NCBI RefSeq assembly: GCF_022024055.1
Contig: NZ_CP091788.1
Location: 3,472,001-3,536,000 of the forward strand
Direction: 5' to 3'
Source of the DNA: Prevotella sp. E2-28
GTDB lineage: Bacteria; Bacteroidota; Bacteroidia; Bacteroidales; Bacteroidaceae
Length of the DNA stretch: 64,000 nt
The position numbers and the translations under genes are program-made. Positions 26,201 through 32,778 of the stretch are shown here, in pieces. The notes beneath the pieces were generated by a model that had not been told where the DNA came from, did not search any database, and saw nothing but the letters and a program-made list of their open reading frames with translations. How positions within the stretch are numbered: position 1 is the stretch's first letter; the number at the start of each line of letters is the position of its first letter.

Positions 26201-26343
26201 GCATCATATATCGTTGCACCAATGATAGCCTCACCCGTTCCGGCGTCGGTTACCTTTCCTACAATGGGGGCAGCCGACGCTACAGAACTGGAAACAATGG
26301 CTAAAACAAGTAAAATAAATCGTGTTTTCTGAAAACTCTTCAT
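23272..26343 (-). CDS. SusC/RagA-family TonB-dependent outer-membrane transporter
   Basis: A 1023-residue transporter. Signal peptide MKSFQKTRFILLVLAIVSSS..ASA, then a carboxypeptidase-like regulatory domain (residues ~30-110, GKVTDAGTGEAIIGATI), the TonB-box-like LNEVVVVGYGTQKRTQLTGS, a plug with LYVIDGF and a long barrel ending TRTFTFGVNVTL. It imports large ligands together with SusD. The open frame begins at 26424, but that would overlap the -7 box at 26376-26384, so the ATG at 26343, which starts a proper signal peptide, is chosen. It is first in the SusC-SusD pair and has regulon promoter D. Confidence 0.93.
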   Translation of the reverse strand: MKSFQKTRFILLVLAIVSSSVASAAPIVGKVTDAGTGEAIIGATIYDARSQVGVITDAEGNFRIDVTAFPSELKVSYVGYEPRTIRLKGDDKNVVVSLKEEDHHLNEVVVVGYGTQKRTQLTGSVTKVKADIFEISQAPTLDGALSGQVAGLSVTASSGQPGADSHIRIRGGNSVNASNEPLYVIDGFIYFKDANNNSTGLGGIEGSLNPLATINPNDIESVEVLKDVSATAIYGSRGANGVILITTKKGQRGDQQARINYTYNIGASSISKKLDLLNASEWAQFQKDYWSNKGGYTDAEIAALGKGTDWQEAVLRTAVQQSHELSIMGGTDKSRYAFSANYTDQDGILLNSGFERYNFHTNVEWELKNDLKFGVNATYGRSKQKGLTTTEEQVFNSSPYSAGITNSFVYALLMPPVVSVYNQDGSYNFNNPYEYAYFAIGDQSANPVYDLQESVAENINNYLLSNVWASYRIGDLTLKATIGLNSEKLTQNYFSGAYTSLGLATQGIGGTGNRQTDVWQQEYTAAYSRNLNEQHFIDALVGYTRQTSTSTHSNIRTNHFTNETLKQYNLGDGSGIYTPQTGISESTLNSIIARVNYTLLDRYNATATFRADNSSRFSKDHRWGYFPSLGLSWNVDQESFLRDVQAIDYLKVRLSGGLVGNQEIPDYAFSTSYATGSYGGSSSYAKQNTSNDNLKWETTASYNLGFDIGLLKNRVNIVFDAYYKKTSDLLLVVPMGFASGVTSQLQNVGNVVNKGVELSVNANLIQRKNLQWSVSANAAYNKNEISDMGSTNDIIQGSDKQQILRRGESLGAFYGLQFVGIVQSNEDVSKLPTINGQTPQPGDLKFADTNNDNKIDGNDRVILGSTQPDLIYGFSTQLRYGNFDLSASFAGSYGNKLYNALQRCLEQTTDSYNVLATVKNSWTPQNGSNTLPLASTVRPFDYIDSRYVQNASYLKLRNLTIGYNVKMKELKNVRIESIRLYATATNLFTITPYKGYDPEVSSGTDSGAYPASRTFTFGVNVTL

Positions 26344-26375
26344 ACCCTTATCCTTTTTAAATGTTTTTTCTGGGT

Positions 26376-26447
26376 GCAAAGGTACGGCAGTTTTCAGCCT
26401 CCTGCAATCGCTATTTTGTGGCATTCAGCATACCAAACAAAGGGTAT
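26376..26447 (-). promoter_or_regulatory. Shared palindrome promoter, copy D (SusC gene)
   Basis: In gene direction: palindrome ATACCCTTTGTTTGGTAT at 26447-26430, flanked by GC on both sides, then 18 bases, GCGATTG at 26411-26405, 20 bases, TACCTTTGC at 26384-26376. The SusC ATG follows 33 bases later. Confidence 0.85.
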
Positions 26448-26463
26448 GCAGTTGCAGAAAAAC

Positions 26464-26493
26464 AAAAAAGGCAGCTCAGAAGCTACCTTTTTT
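26464..26493. terminator. Bidirectional terminator after tcdA
   Basis: AAAAAAGG-c-AGCT, a 4-base loop, AGCT-a-CCTTTTTT: an interrupted stem flanked by A and T runs, directly after the tcdA stop codon (26499, minus strand). Confidence 0.65.
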
Positions 26494-26498
26494 ATTAT

Positions 26499-27320
26499 TT
26501 AGTTGACGGAATCTTGTATGACCAAGCCAGCCAACATAAAGCCGAAGATGGCAGTGATATGAGCCAGTGTGCCGTTGATCTGTGCTTTCGACGAACACCA
26601 CTCATGGTTCAGCAGTTTAGGGTCACCAGGACCGATCTTGGCTTTGGGACACATGCACTGCTCTGTACCGCAGGTGGCGTTATGCCCTTTATTCTCTAAG
26701 AGTTCGTCTGAGAAGATGCACTGGAACTTGCGCTTTGGAAATTTCTTATCGCGCTTGAAACGGTTACGGAGAGCACGAGCCAGAGGGTCGCCAGTGACCT
26801 TCCAGAATTCAGCCACGCGAATTTTAGTGGGGTCGAGTTTCAGGGCAGCACCCATCGACGAGAAGAATTGAGGCCCCTTTCCGACACCCCCTGTTGAGGG
26901 GATCGAGGTAGCCATGAGGATGAGCAAGGCCTTGTCTTTCAGCGAATCGATAGCATCGATGATATAATCGTAGGTGTCCAATTGAAAACTGTCTGCGGTC
27001 TCAGCCGTGAAGATTTGTTGCAAGGCAGTGATTTCTGCAGAGGGGTTAATAGCGAGCAGGCGTTCCTTGAGGGCATCGACCTTCACCTGACCGACGGTTT
27101 TCATGGTAGCCATCAGCTGGCGGTTGACGTTGGTGATGCACACACGGTCGGAATCGACAATGGTCAACTTCCTGATGCCTGAACGCACCAAGCTCTCAGC
27201 ACACCATGAGCCGACGCCACCCACACCAAAGATAATCACGCGTTTCTGAGCGATGCGACTCATCGCCTCATCACCCAATAGTAGTTCCGCCCTACGGAAT
27301 ATTGCCTGTTCTATTGCCAT
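26499..27320 (-). CDS. tcdA: tRNA threonylcarbamoyladenosine dehydratase (TcdA/CsdL-like)
   Basis: A 273-residue E1-like enzyme that cyclises t6A37 of tRNA to ct6A with ATP. ATP-binding loop IFGVGGVGSWCAESLVRSGI (~30), SDRVCITNVNRQ (~55) and a C-terminal membrane-like segment HITAIFGFMLAGLVIQD fit the family. In E. coli its sulfur partners are CsdA and CsdE, a desulfurase pair. Translation probably starts at MAIEQAIFRR (27320); the longer frame from 27368 would run through the TACCTTTG box near 27337-27344. It lies upstream of the SusC gene but is separated from it by a terminator. Confidence 0.88.
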   Translation of the reverse strand: MAIEQAIFRRAELLLGDEAMSRIAQKRVIIFGVGGVGSWCAESLVRSGIRKLTIVDSDRVCITNVNRQLMATMKTVGQVKVDALKERLLAINPSAEITALQQIFTAETADSFQLDTYDYIIDAIDSLKDKALLILMATSIPSTGGVGKGPQFFSSMGAALKLDPTKIRVAEFWKVTGDPLARALRNRFKRDKKFPKRKFQCIFSDELLENKGHNATCGTEQCMCPKAKIGPGDPKLLNHEWCSSKAQINGTLAHITAIFGFMLAGLVIQDSVN

Positions 27321-27368
27321 CTTTTGATTTTTGGCTGCAAAGGTAAAACAAATTATTGAGAACAACAA

Positions 27369-27509
27369 ATGATTGATTATCTTTCACCTGCCGAACAACT
27401 GATGAAGCATAAAAAAGCGATGCGCCTGCTCAAGAACCTTAAACCGACAACAGTTCCAGCTGACGCATCGCGGATAAAACCGGTTTCTTTTTTCTTACAC
27501 TTTCTTTGA
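27369..27509 (+). CDS. Possible small protein of 46 residues
   Basis: MIDYLSPAEQLMKHKKAMRL continues with LLKNLKP, then a Pro/Thr/Ser stretch ending FFLHFL and a TGA. It is divergent from tcdA and is the only open frame in the 196-bp gap. There is no clear ribosome site and no homologue I recognise. An 8-bp inverted repeat, GCGATGCG / CGCATCGC (27417-27424 and 27464-27471), lies inside it, so the segment may be structured RNA instead. Confidence 0.2.
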   Translation: MIDYLSPAEQLMKHKKAMRLLKNLKPTTVPADASRIKPVSFFLHFL

Positions 27510-27516
27510 AACCTTT

Positions 27517-27906
27517 TCAAAGATGTATCTCTTTGTCAACGACCTCTCCGTTCAGTATCTTAAACGAGTTCAACTTCGGTTCTCCGTTGAGTAGTGATAA
27601 GATAGCATAACGGATAGTGGGGTCGTTAGCCAAGCGCAAATCCTCCTGCGATGGTCGTGAGGGCGAGGCTGGATGACTGTGCCAGTTGGCCAGTATCTTC
27701 AACCCATGCTCACGGGCATAGCGCAGGGCAGCAAACTGATCCTTTGGCGCAAAAGAGAAGTGCTCTGATGAATGGTCAATGTTCTCCATCCAGTAGTTCT
27801 CGGTGACTTCATCACCAATCCCCAGCAGATAGCCACACGACTCATCGGGTGCATCCTTCTCAGCTTGCGCAATCAATTCTTCTATAATGCTCTCAGGAAT
27901 CTTCAT
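27517..27906 (-). CDS. JAMM/MPN (Mov34) metalloprotease, Mec/QbsD-like
   Basis: A 129-residue stand-alone JAMM-domain zinc protease. The zinc motif is complete: NWHSHPASPSRPSQED (HxHPx6PSxxD, ~residues 73-88), with an upstream catalytic Glu candidate in PDESCGYLLG (~22). Bacterial relatives (Mec in Mycobacterium, QbsD in Pseudomonas) cut residues from the C-terminus of a ubiquitin-like sulfur carrier or release cysteine from it. Here it is the third gene of a carrier-E1-JAMM operon, and the carrier ends GGGAL, two residues beyond the usual GG, which gives it an obvious substrate. Confidence 0.85.
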   Translation of the reverse strand: MKIPESIIEELIAQAEKDAPDESCGYLLGIGDEVTENYWMENIDHSSEHFSFAPKDQFAALRYAREHGLKILANWHSHPASPSRPSQEDLRLANDPTIRYAILSLLNGEPKLNSFKILNGEVVDKEIHL

Positions 27907-27935
27907 TCTGAAATATAATGTTTAATGTATAATGT

Positions 27936-28742
27936 TTAATGTTTCAAGTCGCAAGCGGCCTGTTCGTAATCTATTAGATGGTCTATCGTGGGGTTCGAAC
28001 CACAGATAGCACACGAGTCACGATGCTTCACGGGAACGGTACGGAACTGCATTGTTTTGGCATCAAACGTCAGCAATCGGTTTGTCAGCAACTCCCCTAC
28101 CCCCGTAAAATACTTCAGCGTCTCAGCAGCCTGAATAGTACCCAGCATACCAGCGATGGCACCCAGCACACCTGCTTGCGAACATGTAGGCACAGCACCT
28201 ACTGGAGGCGGTTCCTTAAACATACAACGGTAACATGCCGTACCGGGCAAATGTGTAAATGTCTGTCCGTTGAAGCGCAGGATGCCACCATGCGAGAACG
28301 GCTTTCCTGCCATCACACACGCATCATTAATCAGGAACTTCACGGGGAAGTTATCGGTTCCGTCCACAATGAAATCGTATTCCTTAATGATATCGAGTGC
28401 GTTCGATGAGTCGAGGAACTCATAATACGTATCCACCTTCACGTCGGGGTTAATCGCTTTTATCTTCTCCTCGGCACTCTTTACTTTTGGCACACCTACA
28501 TCCTTGGTGAAGTGGATGACCTGTCGCTGCAGGTTACTCAGATCTACCACATCCGCATCCACGATACCAATAGTTCCTATACCCGCTGCTGCCAGATAGA
28601 GACTCACGGGAGCCCCCAGTCCTCCGGCACCCACTACGAGCACGCGTGCGTTCAATATTTTCTCTTGTCCCTCAACACCCACATCCTGTAGCAGGATATG
28701 TCGTGAGTATCGTTGTATCTGTTCTTCTGTAAAATCTATCAT
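27936..28742 (-). CDS. ThiF/MoeB/HesA-family adenylyltransferase (E1-like)
   Basis: A 268-residue activating enzyme that adenylates the C-terminal glycine of a ubiquitin-like sulfur carrier. It has the nucleotide loop VVGAGGLGAPVSLYLAAAGI (~35), DLSNLQRQ (~68) and DGTDNFPVKFLIND (~130). The zinc cysteine pairs are CYRCMF and CAIC, and the conserved cysteine segment is VPTCSQAGVLG (~185). Length and order fit MoeB/ThiF without a C-terminal rhodanese domain. Its start overlaps the carrier gene stop by 4 bp, so the two are translationally coupled. Confidence 0.9.
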   Translation of the reverse strand: MIDFTEEQIQRYSRHILLQDVGVEGQEKILNARVLVVGAGGLGAPVSLYLAAAGIGTIGIVDADVVDLSNLQRQVIHFTKDVGVPKVKSAEEKIKAINPDVKVDTYYEFLDSSNALDIIKEYDFIVDGTDNFPVKFLINDACVMAGKPFSHGGILRFNGQTFTHLPGTACYRCMFKEPPPVGAVPTCSQAGVLGAIAGMLGTIQAAETLKYFTGVGELLTNRLLTFDAKTMQFRTVPVKHRDSCAICGSNPTIDHLIDYEQAACDLKH

Positions 28743-28951
28743 AGCGCTCCGCCTCCCATGAAATACAAGAAGTCAACCTTATCACCTTCTTTCAATTGAA
28801 TCTGCTCCCAGTCCTCACGTTCGGCAAACTCCTCATTTACCTGCACGCTCACCATTTCCGGTTGCAGCACATTGTTTACTTTGATGAGTTCACTCACGTT
28901 GAGGGGCAGGCTCACTTCCTGCGCGTCTCCATTTACAAAAATCTTTGCCAT
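28739..28951 (-). CDS. ThiS/MoaD-like ubiquitin-fold sulfur carrier ending GGGAL
   Basis: A 70-residue beta-grasp protein, MAKIFVNGDAQEVSLPLNVS at the start, with a typical MVSVQVNEEF strand and a KVDFLYFMGGGAL end. ThiS normally ends in Gly-Gly, which is thiocarboxylated. Here two residues (Ala-Leu) follow, as in carriers that need trimming by a JAMM protease, and one is encoded in the same operon. The open frame extends to 29047 but would run through the -7 box at 28987-28995, so ATG 28951 is used. It is the first gene of the operon under regulon promoter E. Whether it serves thiamine or cysteine/thio-compound synthesis is not known. Confidence 0.85.
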   Translation of the reverse strand: MAKIFVNGDAQEVSLPLNVSELIKVNNVLQPEMVSVQVNEEFAEREDWEQIQLKEGDKVDFLYFMGGGAL

Positions 28952-28986
28952 ATCTGTTTGTCGGTTTAAAATATAAAATTCACAGT

Positions 28987-29058
28987 GCAAAGGTACGACA
29001 AGAAATATGACTACGCAATCGCACAACAGCGGTAAACCGCATACCAAACCATTGGTAT
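28987..29058 (-). promoter_or_regulatory. Shared palindrome promoter, copy E (ThiS-ThiF-JAMM operon)
   Basis: In gene direction: ATACCAATGGTTTGGTAT at 29058-29041, a perfect 7+7 palindrome around four bases, then 18 bases, GCGATTG at 29022-29016, 20 bases, TACCTTTGC at 28995-28987. The ThiS ATG is 36 bases on. This is the cleanest copy. Confidence 0.88.
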
Positions 29059-29082
29059 TTTACTGTTTAGATACAAAAAAAA

Positions 29083-29109
29083 GCGCTGCAATCTATTGGA
29101 TTGCAGCGC
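29083..29109 (-). terminator. tRNA-Leu terminator
   Basis: A perfect 11-bp stem, GCGCTGCAATC / GATTGCAGCGC, with a 5-base loop, followed on the minus strand by eight or more T. It ends just before the operator of copy E. Confidence 0.85.
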
Positions 29110-29149
29110 ATTGCTCTTGCTATGAGCCCTTATTTGGTACTCTTAAAAG

Positions 29150-29231
29150 TACCCAGACCCGGGGTCGAACCGGGACGGGTTGCCCCACTGGTGTTTGAGA
29201 CCAGCGCGTCTACCGATTCCGCCATCTGGGC
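29150..29231 (-). tRNA. tRNA-Leu (anticodon CAA)
   Basis: On the minus strand GCCCAGATGGCGGAATCGGT starts the acceptor and D arm. The anticodon stem CTGGT / ACCAG encloses CTCAAAC, so the anticodon is CAA (decodes UUG). A variable arm and the T-loop GGTTCGACCC follow, ending TCTGGGT plus A73. The 3' CCA is not encoded. Its promoter has TTTG at 29277-29274, a 20-base spacer and TATCTTTG at 29253-29246. Confidence 0.95.
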
Positions 29232-29366
29232 TTCAAAAGCGGGTGCAAAGATACGAAGTTTTTTTTAATTACGCAAAATAATATGAAAAAAAACTTGAAA
29301 ATTGTTGGTTTTGTCAAAATGTTTTCGTAATTTTACCCCAAAATTTACGGACTATTAATCTGATAT

Positions 29367-30458
29367 ATGAACTATTCAAACAAAAACTACTGTATCATAC
29401 TAGCCGGTGGACGTGGAAAAAGGCTATGGCCTTCCAGCAGAATGGAGCGCCCAAAGCAATTTATAGACTTCTTTGGAACGGGGCGCACACAGCTTCAGGC
29501 AACATTCGACCGTATGGCTTCTATCATTCCTCAAGAGAACATATTTGTATGTACGTGTAAGGATTACGAGCACCTGGTGCGTGAACAACTACCCGAGTTA
29601 CCCACCCATCACCTCCTCTCAGAGCCTGTGACCCGTAACACCGCCCCTGCTGTTGCCTGGGCTGGTGTATGTATCCATCGTGAATGTGCGGATGCCCGCA
29701 TAGTGATATTACCCTCAGATCAGATTATCTTTAATGAAAAGGCATTTCTGAAGAATGTACTCGATGGTCTGACGTTTGTATCGGAAAACGATATCATGCT
29801 GACAATGGGTATCAAACCCTCGCGTCCTGAGCCTGGCTATGGTTATATCCAGATGGGAGAACCGACCCCATTCCAGGGAATCAGCAAAGTACAGTCGTTT
29901 ACTGAGAAACCTGAACGCGACTTCGCGCGTGTATTTATGGAAAGTGGTGAGTTCCTTTGGAACACGGGTATGTTCCTTTGTAATGTACTCTACCTGCGCC
30001 AGTTTTTGATTGACACGATTAAGGATATGCCCTATCGCATGGCCGATTTGCTGGATATGGAACCCGAGGAGAAGCGCACATTATATGTCAACGAGTATTT
30101 TCCTGCCTATCCTAACCTGTCAATGGACAAGGCCGCTTTGGAGCTGTCGGATAATGTCTATGTGATGCAATGCGACTTTGGTTGGGCCGACTTAGGCACC
30201 TGGCATGCCATTTATGAATGTATGCAGAAACAGGATGATGACAATGTGATTATCGATTCTGAGGTGATGATGGATGACTGCAAGGGAAATATCATCAAAC
30301 TACCTAAGGGTCACATCGGTATTATCAACGGACTGGAAGGCTACATCGTGGCTGAAGAAGGCGACGTCCTCTTAATATGCAAAAAGAGCGACTCATCGTC
30401 GCTCATTCGCAAGTATGTCAACGAAGCTGGCATACGTTATGGTGAAAAGTATATTTAG
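29367..30458 (+). CDS. manC: Mannose-1-phosphate guanylyltransferase
   Basis: A 363-residue nucleotidyltransferase of the GDP-mannose pathway, making GDP-mannose from GTP and mannose-1-phosphate for surface glycans. The GTP-binding loop is LAGGRGKRLWPSSRMERPKQ (~residues 12-31). Further motifs are the base-specific ILPSDQ (~113), the catalytic VQSFTEKP (~177), GEFLWNTGMF (~195) and DFGWADLGTW (~275). The length matches the single-domain form without a fused isomerase. It is convergent with the HIT gene, and their stop codons overlap. Confidence 0.9.
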   Translation: MNYSNKNYCIILAGGRGKRLWPSSRMERPKQFIDFFGTGRTQLQATFDRMASIIPQENIFVCTCKDYEHLVREQLPELPTHHLLSEPVTRNTAPAVAWAGVCIHRECADARIVILPSDQIIFNEKAFLKNVLDGLTFVSENDIMLTMGIKPSRPEPGYGYIQMGEPTPFQGISKVQSFTEKPERDFARVFMESGEFLWNTGMFLCNVLYLRQFLIDTIKDMPYRMADLLDMEPEEKRTLYVNEYFPAYPNLSMDKAALELSDNVYVMQCDFGWADLGTWHAIYECMQKQDDDNVIIDSEVMMDDCKGNIIKLPKGHIGIINGLEGYIVAEEGDVLLICKKSDSSSLIRKYVNEAGIRYGEKYI

Positions 30459-30850
30459 CCCTTGAAGGCTGCAAATATCTTATCTGCTATCTGCTGCATT
30501 TCCTCTGCTGGGAGATGCAGCTTTTCTTTGCGAAAGTCCACATCGCCCTCGCTGTTCATGGGAATCAGATGGATATGAGCGTGGGGCACTTCCAAGCCCA
30601 GCACTACCTGAGCCACCTTCTTACAAGGGAATGCCTTCTTCAGAGCTACGGCCACCTGCTTGGCAAAAACCTCAAACTCAGCCAGCTCCTCATCATCCAT
30701 GTCGAAGATATAATCTACCTCACGACGGGGAATCACTAGCGTGTGACCTTTTGCCACGGGGTTGATATCAAGGAAAGCATAGAACTTCTCGTTCTCTGCG
30801 CATTTGTAGCTGGGAATCTCACCAGCAGCAATCTTACTGAAAATATCCAT
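30455..30850 (-). CDS. HIT-family (HINT-like) nucleotide hydrolase
   Basis: A 131-residue histidine-triad protein with the motif HAHIHLIP (~95-102), in which the middle His is the nucleophile, after the N-terminal DIFSKIAAGEIPSYKCAEN signature. HINT proteins hydrolyse nucleoside phosphoramidates and adenylated compounds in the cytoplasm. It lies 11 bp downstream of greA in the same transcription unit. Its last codons overlap the manC stop. Confidence 0.92.
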   Translation of the reverse strand: MDIFSKIAAGEIPSYKCAENEKFYAFLDINPVAKGHTLVIPRREVDYIFDMDDEELAEFEVFAKQVAVALKKAFPCKKVAQVVLGLEVPHAHIHLIPMNSEGDVDFRKEKLHLPAEEMQQIADKIFAAFKG

Positions 30851-30861
30851 AGCCGTAACCG

Positions 30862-31329
30862 TTAGCCTACACTGATTTTCTCAATTCTCAGCTTGATGAC
30901 GCCACGTGGAATTGTTACTTCCACCTCGTCACCTACCTTATGGTTCAGCAGTCCCTGAGCAATAGGTGTCTGGATTGAAATCTTACCCTCGCGCAGGTTG
31001 GCCTCGCTCTCGCTCACAATGGTATAGGTCATGCGAGCCTTGTTAGCCAGGTTCGTCATCTCCACCTTCGACAGGATCTGCACAGAATCCGTGCTCAGGC
31101 GTGATGTATCTACAATCTTTGCCTCAGTAATCTGCTGCTTCAGCTGGTTGATTTTCGACTCCAGGTGTGCCTGTGCCTCCTTGGCAGCCTCATATTCACT
31201 ATTCTCACTCAGGTCGCCCTTATCGCGTGCTTCTGCGATAGCAGCCGATGCCTTCGGACGTTCAACGCCTTCTAAACGTTTCAGTTCAGCTATGAGTTTA
31301 TCATAGCCTTCTTGCGACATATAAGCCAT
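30862..31329 (-). CDS. greA: Transcription elongation factor GreA
   Basis: A 155-residue Gre factor that rescues backtracked RNA polymerase by stimulating RNA cleavage. The N-terminal coiled coil (1-75) carries the acidic tip sequence AEARDKGDLSENSEYEAAKE (~30-48) with its critical D and E residues. The C-terminal FKBP-like domain includes GLLNHKVGDEVEV. The promoter on the minus strand has TAACTTTG at 31460-31453. The 315 bp between greA and ruvB hold two divergent promoters and otherwise nothing I recognise. Confidence 0.95.
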   Translation of the reverse strand: MAYMSQEGYDKLIAELKRLEGVERPKASAAIAEARDKGDLSENSEYEAAKEAQAHLESKINQLKQQITEAKIVDTSRLSTDSVQILSKVEMTNLANKARMTYTIVSESEANLREGKISIQTPIAQGLLNHKVGDEVEVTIPRGVIKLRIEKISVG

Positions 31330-31452
31330 AATCTTCTATTATTTTTTTTTTTATATTATCTTAGGTACTTTTTGTCAGCGAAAAAAAGAAAAGAATCCCG
31401 ACTGTTCTCTCAGCTCGGAATCCTCAATATCTCCTTTTGTCACTTTCCGCTG

Positions 31453-31484
31453 CAAAGTTAAGCCTTTTTTTCGAATCAACCAAA
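31453..31484 (-). promoter_or_regulatory. greA promoter
   Basis: On the minus strand, TTTG at 31484-31481, 20 bases, then TAACTTTG at 31460-31453. Confidence 0.65.
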
Positions 31485-31555
31485 TTTTTTTGGAAAATTC
31501 GTTCTCATGAAGAGACAGCAGTCGGGTGCCAAGACTCAATATTTCGTCCTTAATT

Positions 31556-31587
31556 TTTGCCCATCTCGAAAACTATTCGTACCTTTG
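31556..31587 (+). promoter_or_regulatory. ruvB promoter
   Basis: TTTG at 31556-31559, 20 bases, TACCTTTG at 31580-31587, 57 bases before the ruvB ATG. Confidence 0.7.
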
Positions 31588-31644
31588 CACCCGAATATCG
31601 TAAGATGTCCTGATATAATCAGGAGCCTTACAAGGCGATAAAGG

Positions 31645-32685
31645 ATGAACGAAGATTTTGACATACGTGAAGAGCGCTTTGCCGGTGGTGGCGAGAAGGA
31701 CTTTGAGAATGCCCTTCGCCCTTTGAGCTTTGGCGACTTCAGCGGACAGCAGAAGATTGTTGAGAATCTGCAGGTGTTCGTTGAAGCAGCCAAGTATCGT
31801 GGCGAGCCCCTTGACCACACCCTGCTGCACGGTCCTCCAGGACTGGGTAAGACCACGCTGAGCAATATCATTGCCAACGAACTGGGCGTGGGCTTTAAGA
31901 TTACCAGTGGTCCTGTGCTCGACAAGCCTGGCGATTTGGCTGGTATCCTCACCTCCCTGGAGCCACGTGATGTCTTGTTTATCGACGAGATTCATCGCCT
32001 CTCGCCTGTTGTAGAGGAATATCTCTACAGTGCGATGGAGGATTATCGCATTGATATCATGATAGACAAAGGCCCCTCGGCCCGTTCTATCCAGATAGAC
32101 CTGAACCCCTTTACTTTGGTGGGTGCCACTACCCGCAGCGGATTGCTGACGGCCCCTTTGCGTGCCCGTTTCGGCATCAACATGCACTTGGAGTATTACG
32201 ACCCACAGACGCTGAGCCGTATCATTGAGCGCTCAGCCGACATCCTAGGTGTACCCATCACTGAGGATGCCGCCCTCGAAATTGCAGGCCGCAGCCGTGG
32301 TACGCCCCGTATTGCCAATGCCCTGTTGCGCCGTGTGCGTGACTTTGCTCAGGTACGTGGCAACGGTGCCATTGACACGAAGATTACCAGAATAGCCCTC
32401 ACGGCTCTGAATATCGATAAATATGGTCTTGACGAGATAGACAATAAGATACTGCTGACTATCATCGACAAGTTCAAGGGTGGTCCTGTGGGTATCACTA
32501 CTATTGCTACGGCTATTGGCGAGGATGCCGGTACCGTAGAGGAAGTTTACGAGCCTTTCCTCATCATGGAAGGCTTCATCAAGCGTACGCCGCGTGGTCG
32601 TATGGTCACTGAGTTGGCCTATAAGCACTTCGGGCGTGATCCTTACTCTGGTTCCATCATGCAGCCCAGTCTGTTTGACAGCTGA
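31645..32685 (+). CDS. ruvB: Holliday junction branch migration helicase RuvB
   Basis: A 346-residue AAA+ motor that drives branch migration with RuvA. Walker A is [20 protein letters not shown] (~57-76), Walker [10 protein letters not shown] (~115), then sensor 1 [20 protein letters not shown] with the arginine finger (~165). The C-terminal winged helix contains [17 protein letters not shown]. The length is standard. It is followed by 93 bp and then the sensor gene; any co-transcription is uncertain. Confidence 0.96.
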   Translation: MNEDFDIREERFAGGGEKDFENALRPLSFGDFSGQQKIVENLQVFVEAAKYRGEPLDHTLLHGPPGLGKTTLSNIIANELGVGFKITSGPVLDKPGDLAGILTSLEPRDVLFIDEIHRLSPVVEEYLYSAMEDYRIDIMIDKGPSARSIQIDLNPFTLVGATTRSGLLTAPLRARFGINMHLEYYDPQTLSRIIERSADILGVPITEDAALEIAGRSRGTPRIANALLRRVRDFAQVRGNGAIDTKITRIALTALNIDKYGLDEIDNKILLTIIDKFKGGPVGITTIATAIGEDAGTVEEVYEPFLIMEGFIKRTPRGRMVTELAYKHFGRDPYSGSIMQPSLFDS

Positions 32686-32778
32686 CGAACCAGAAAATTC
32701 TATATCAAACTAAACTGACCAACACGTAAAGACCATACTAACACATTTACTGCTAAGGCTATAACTTATGAATGAATT

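Noticed and set aside
27417..27471. An 8-bp inverted repeat as a terminator for tcdA or the JAMM gene
   Set aside because: The loop is about 39 bases, there is no U-run, and both genes read away from or across it differently.
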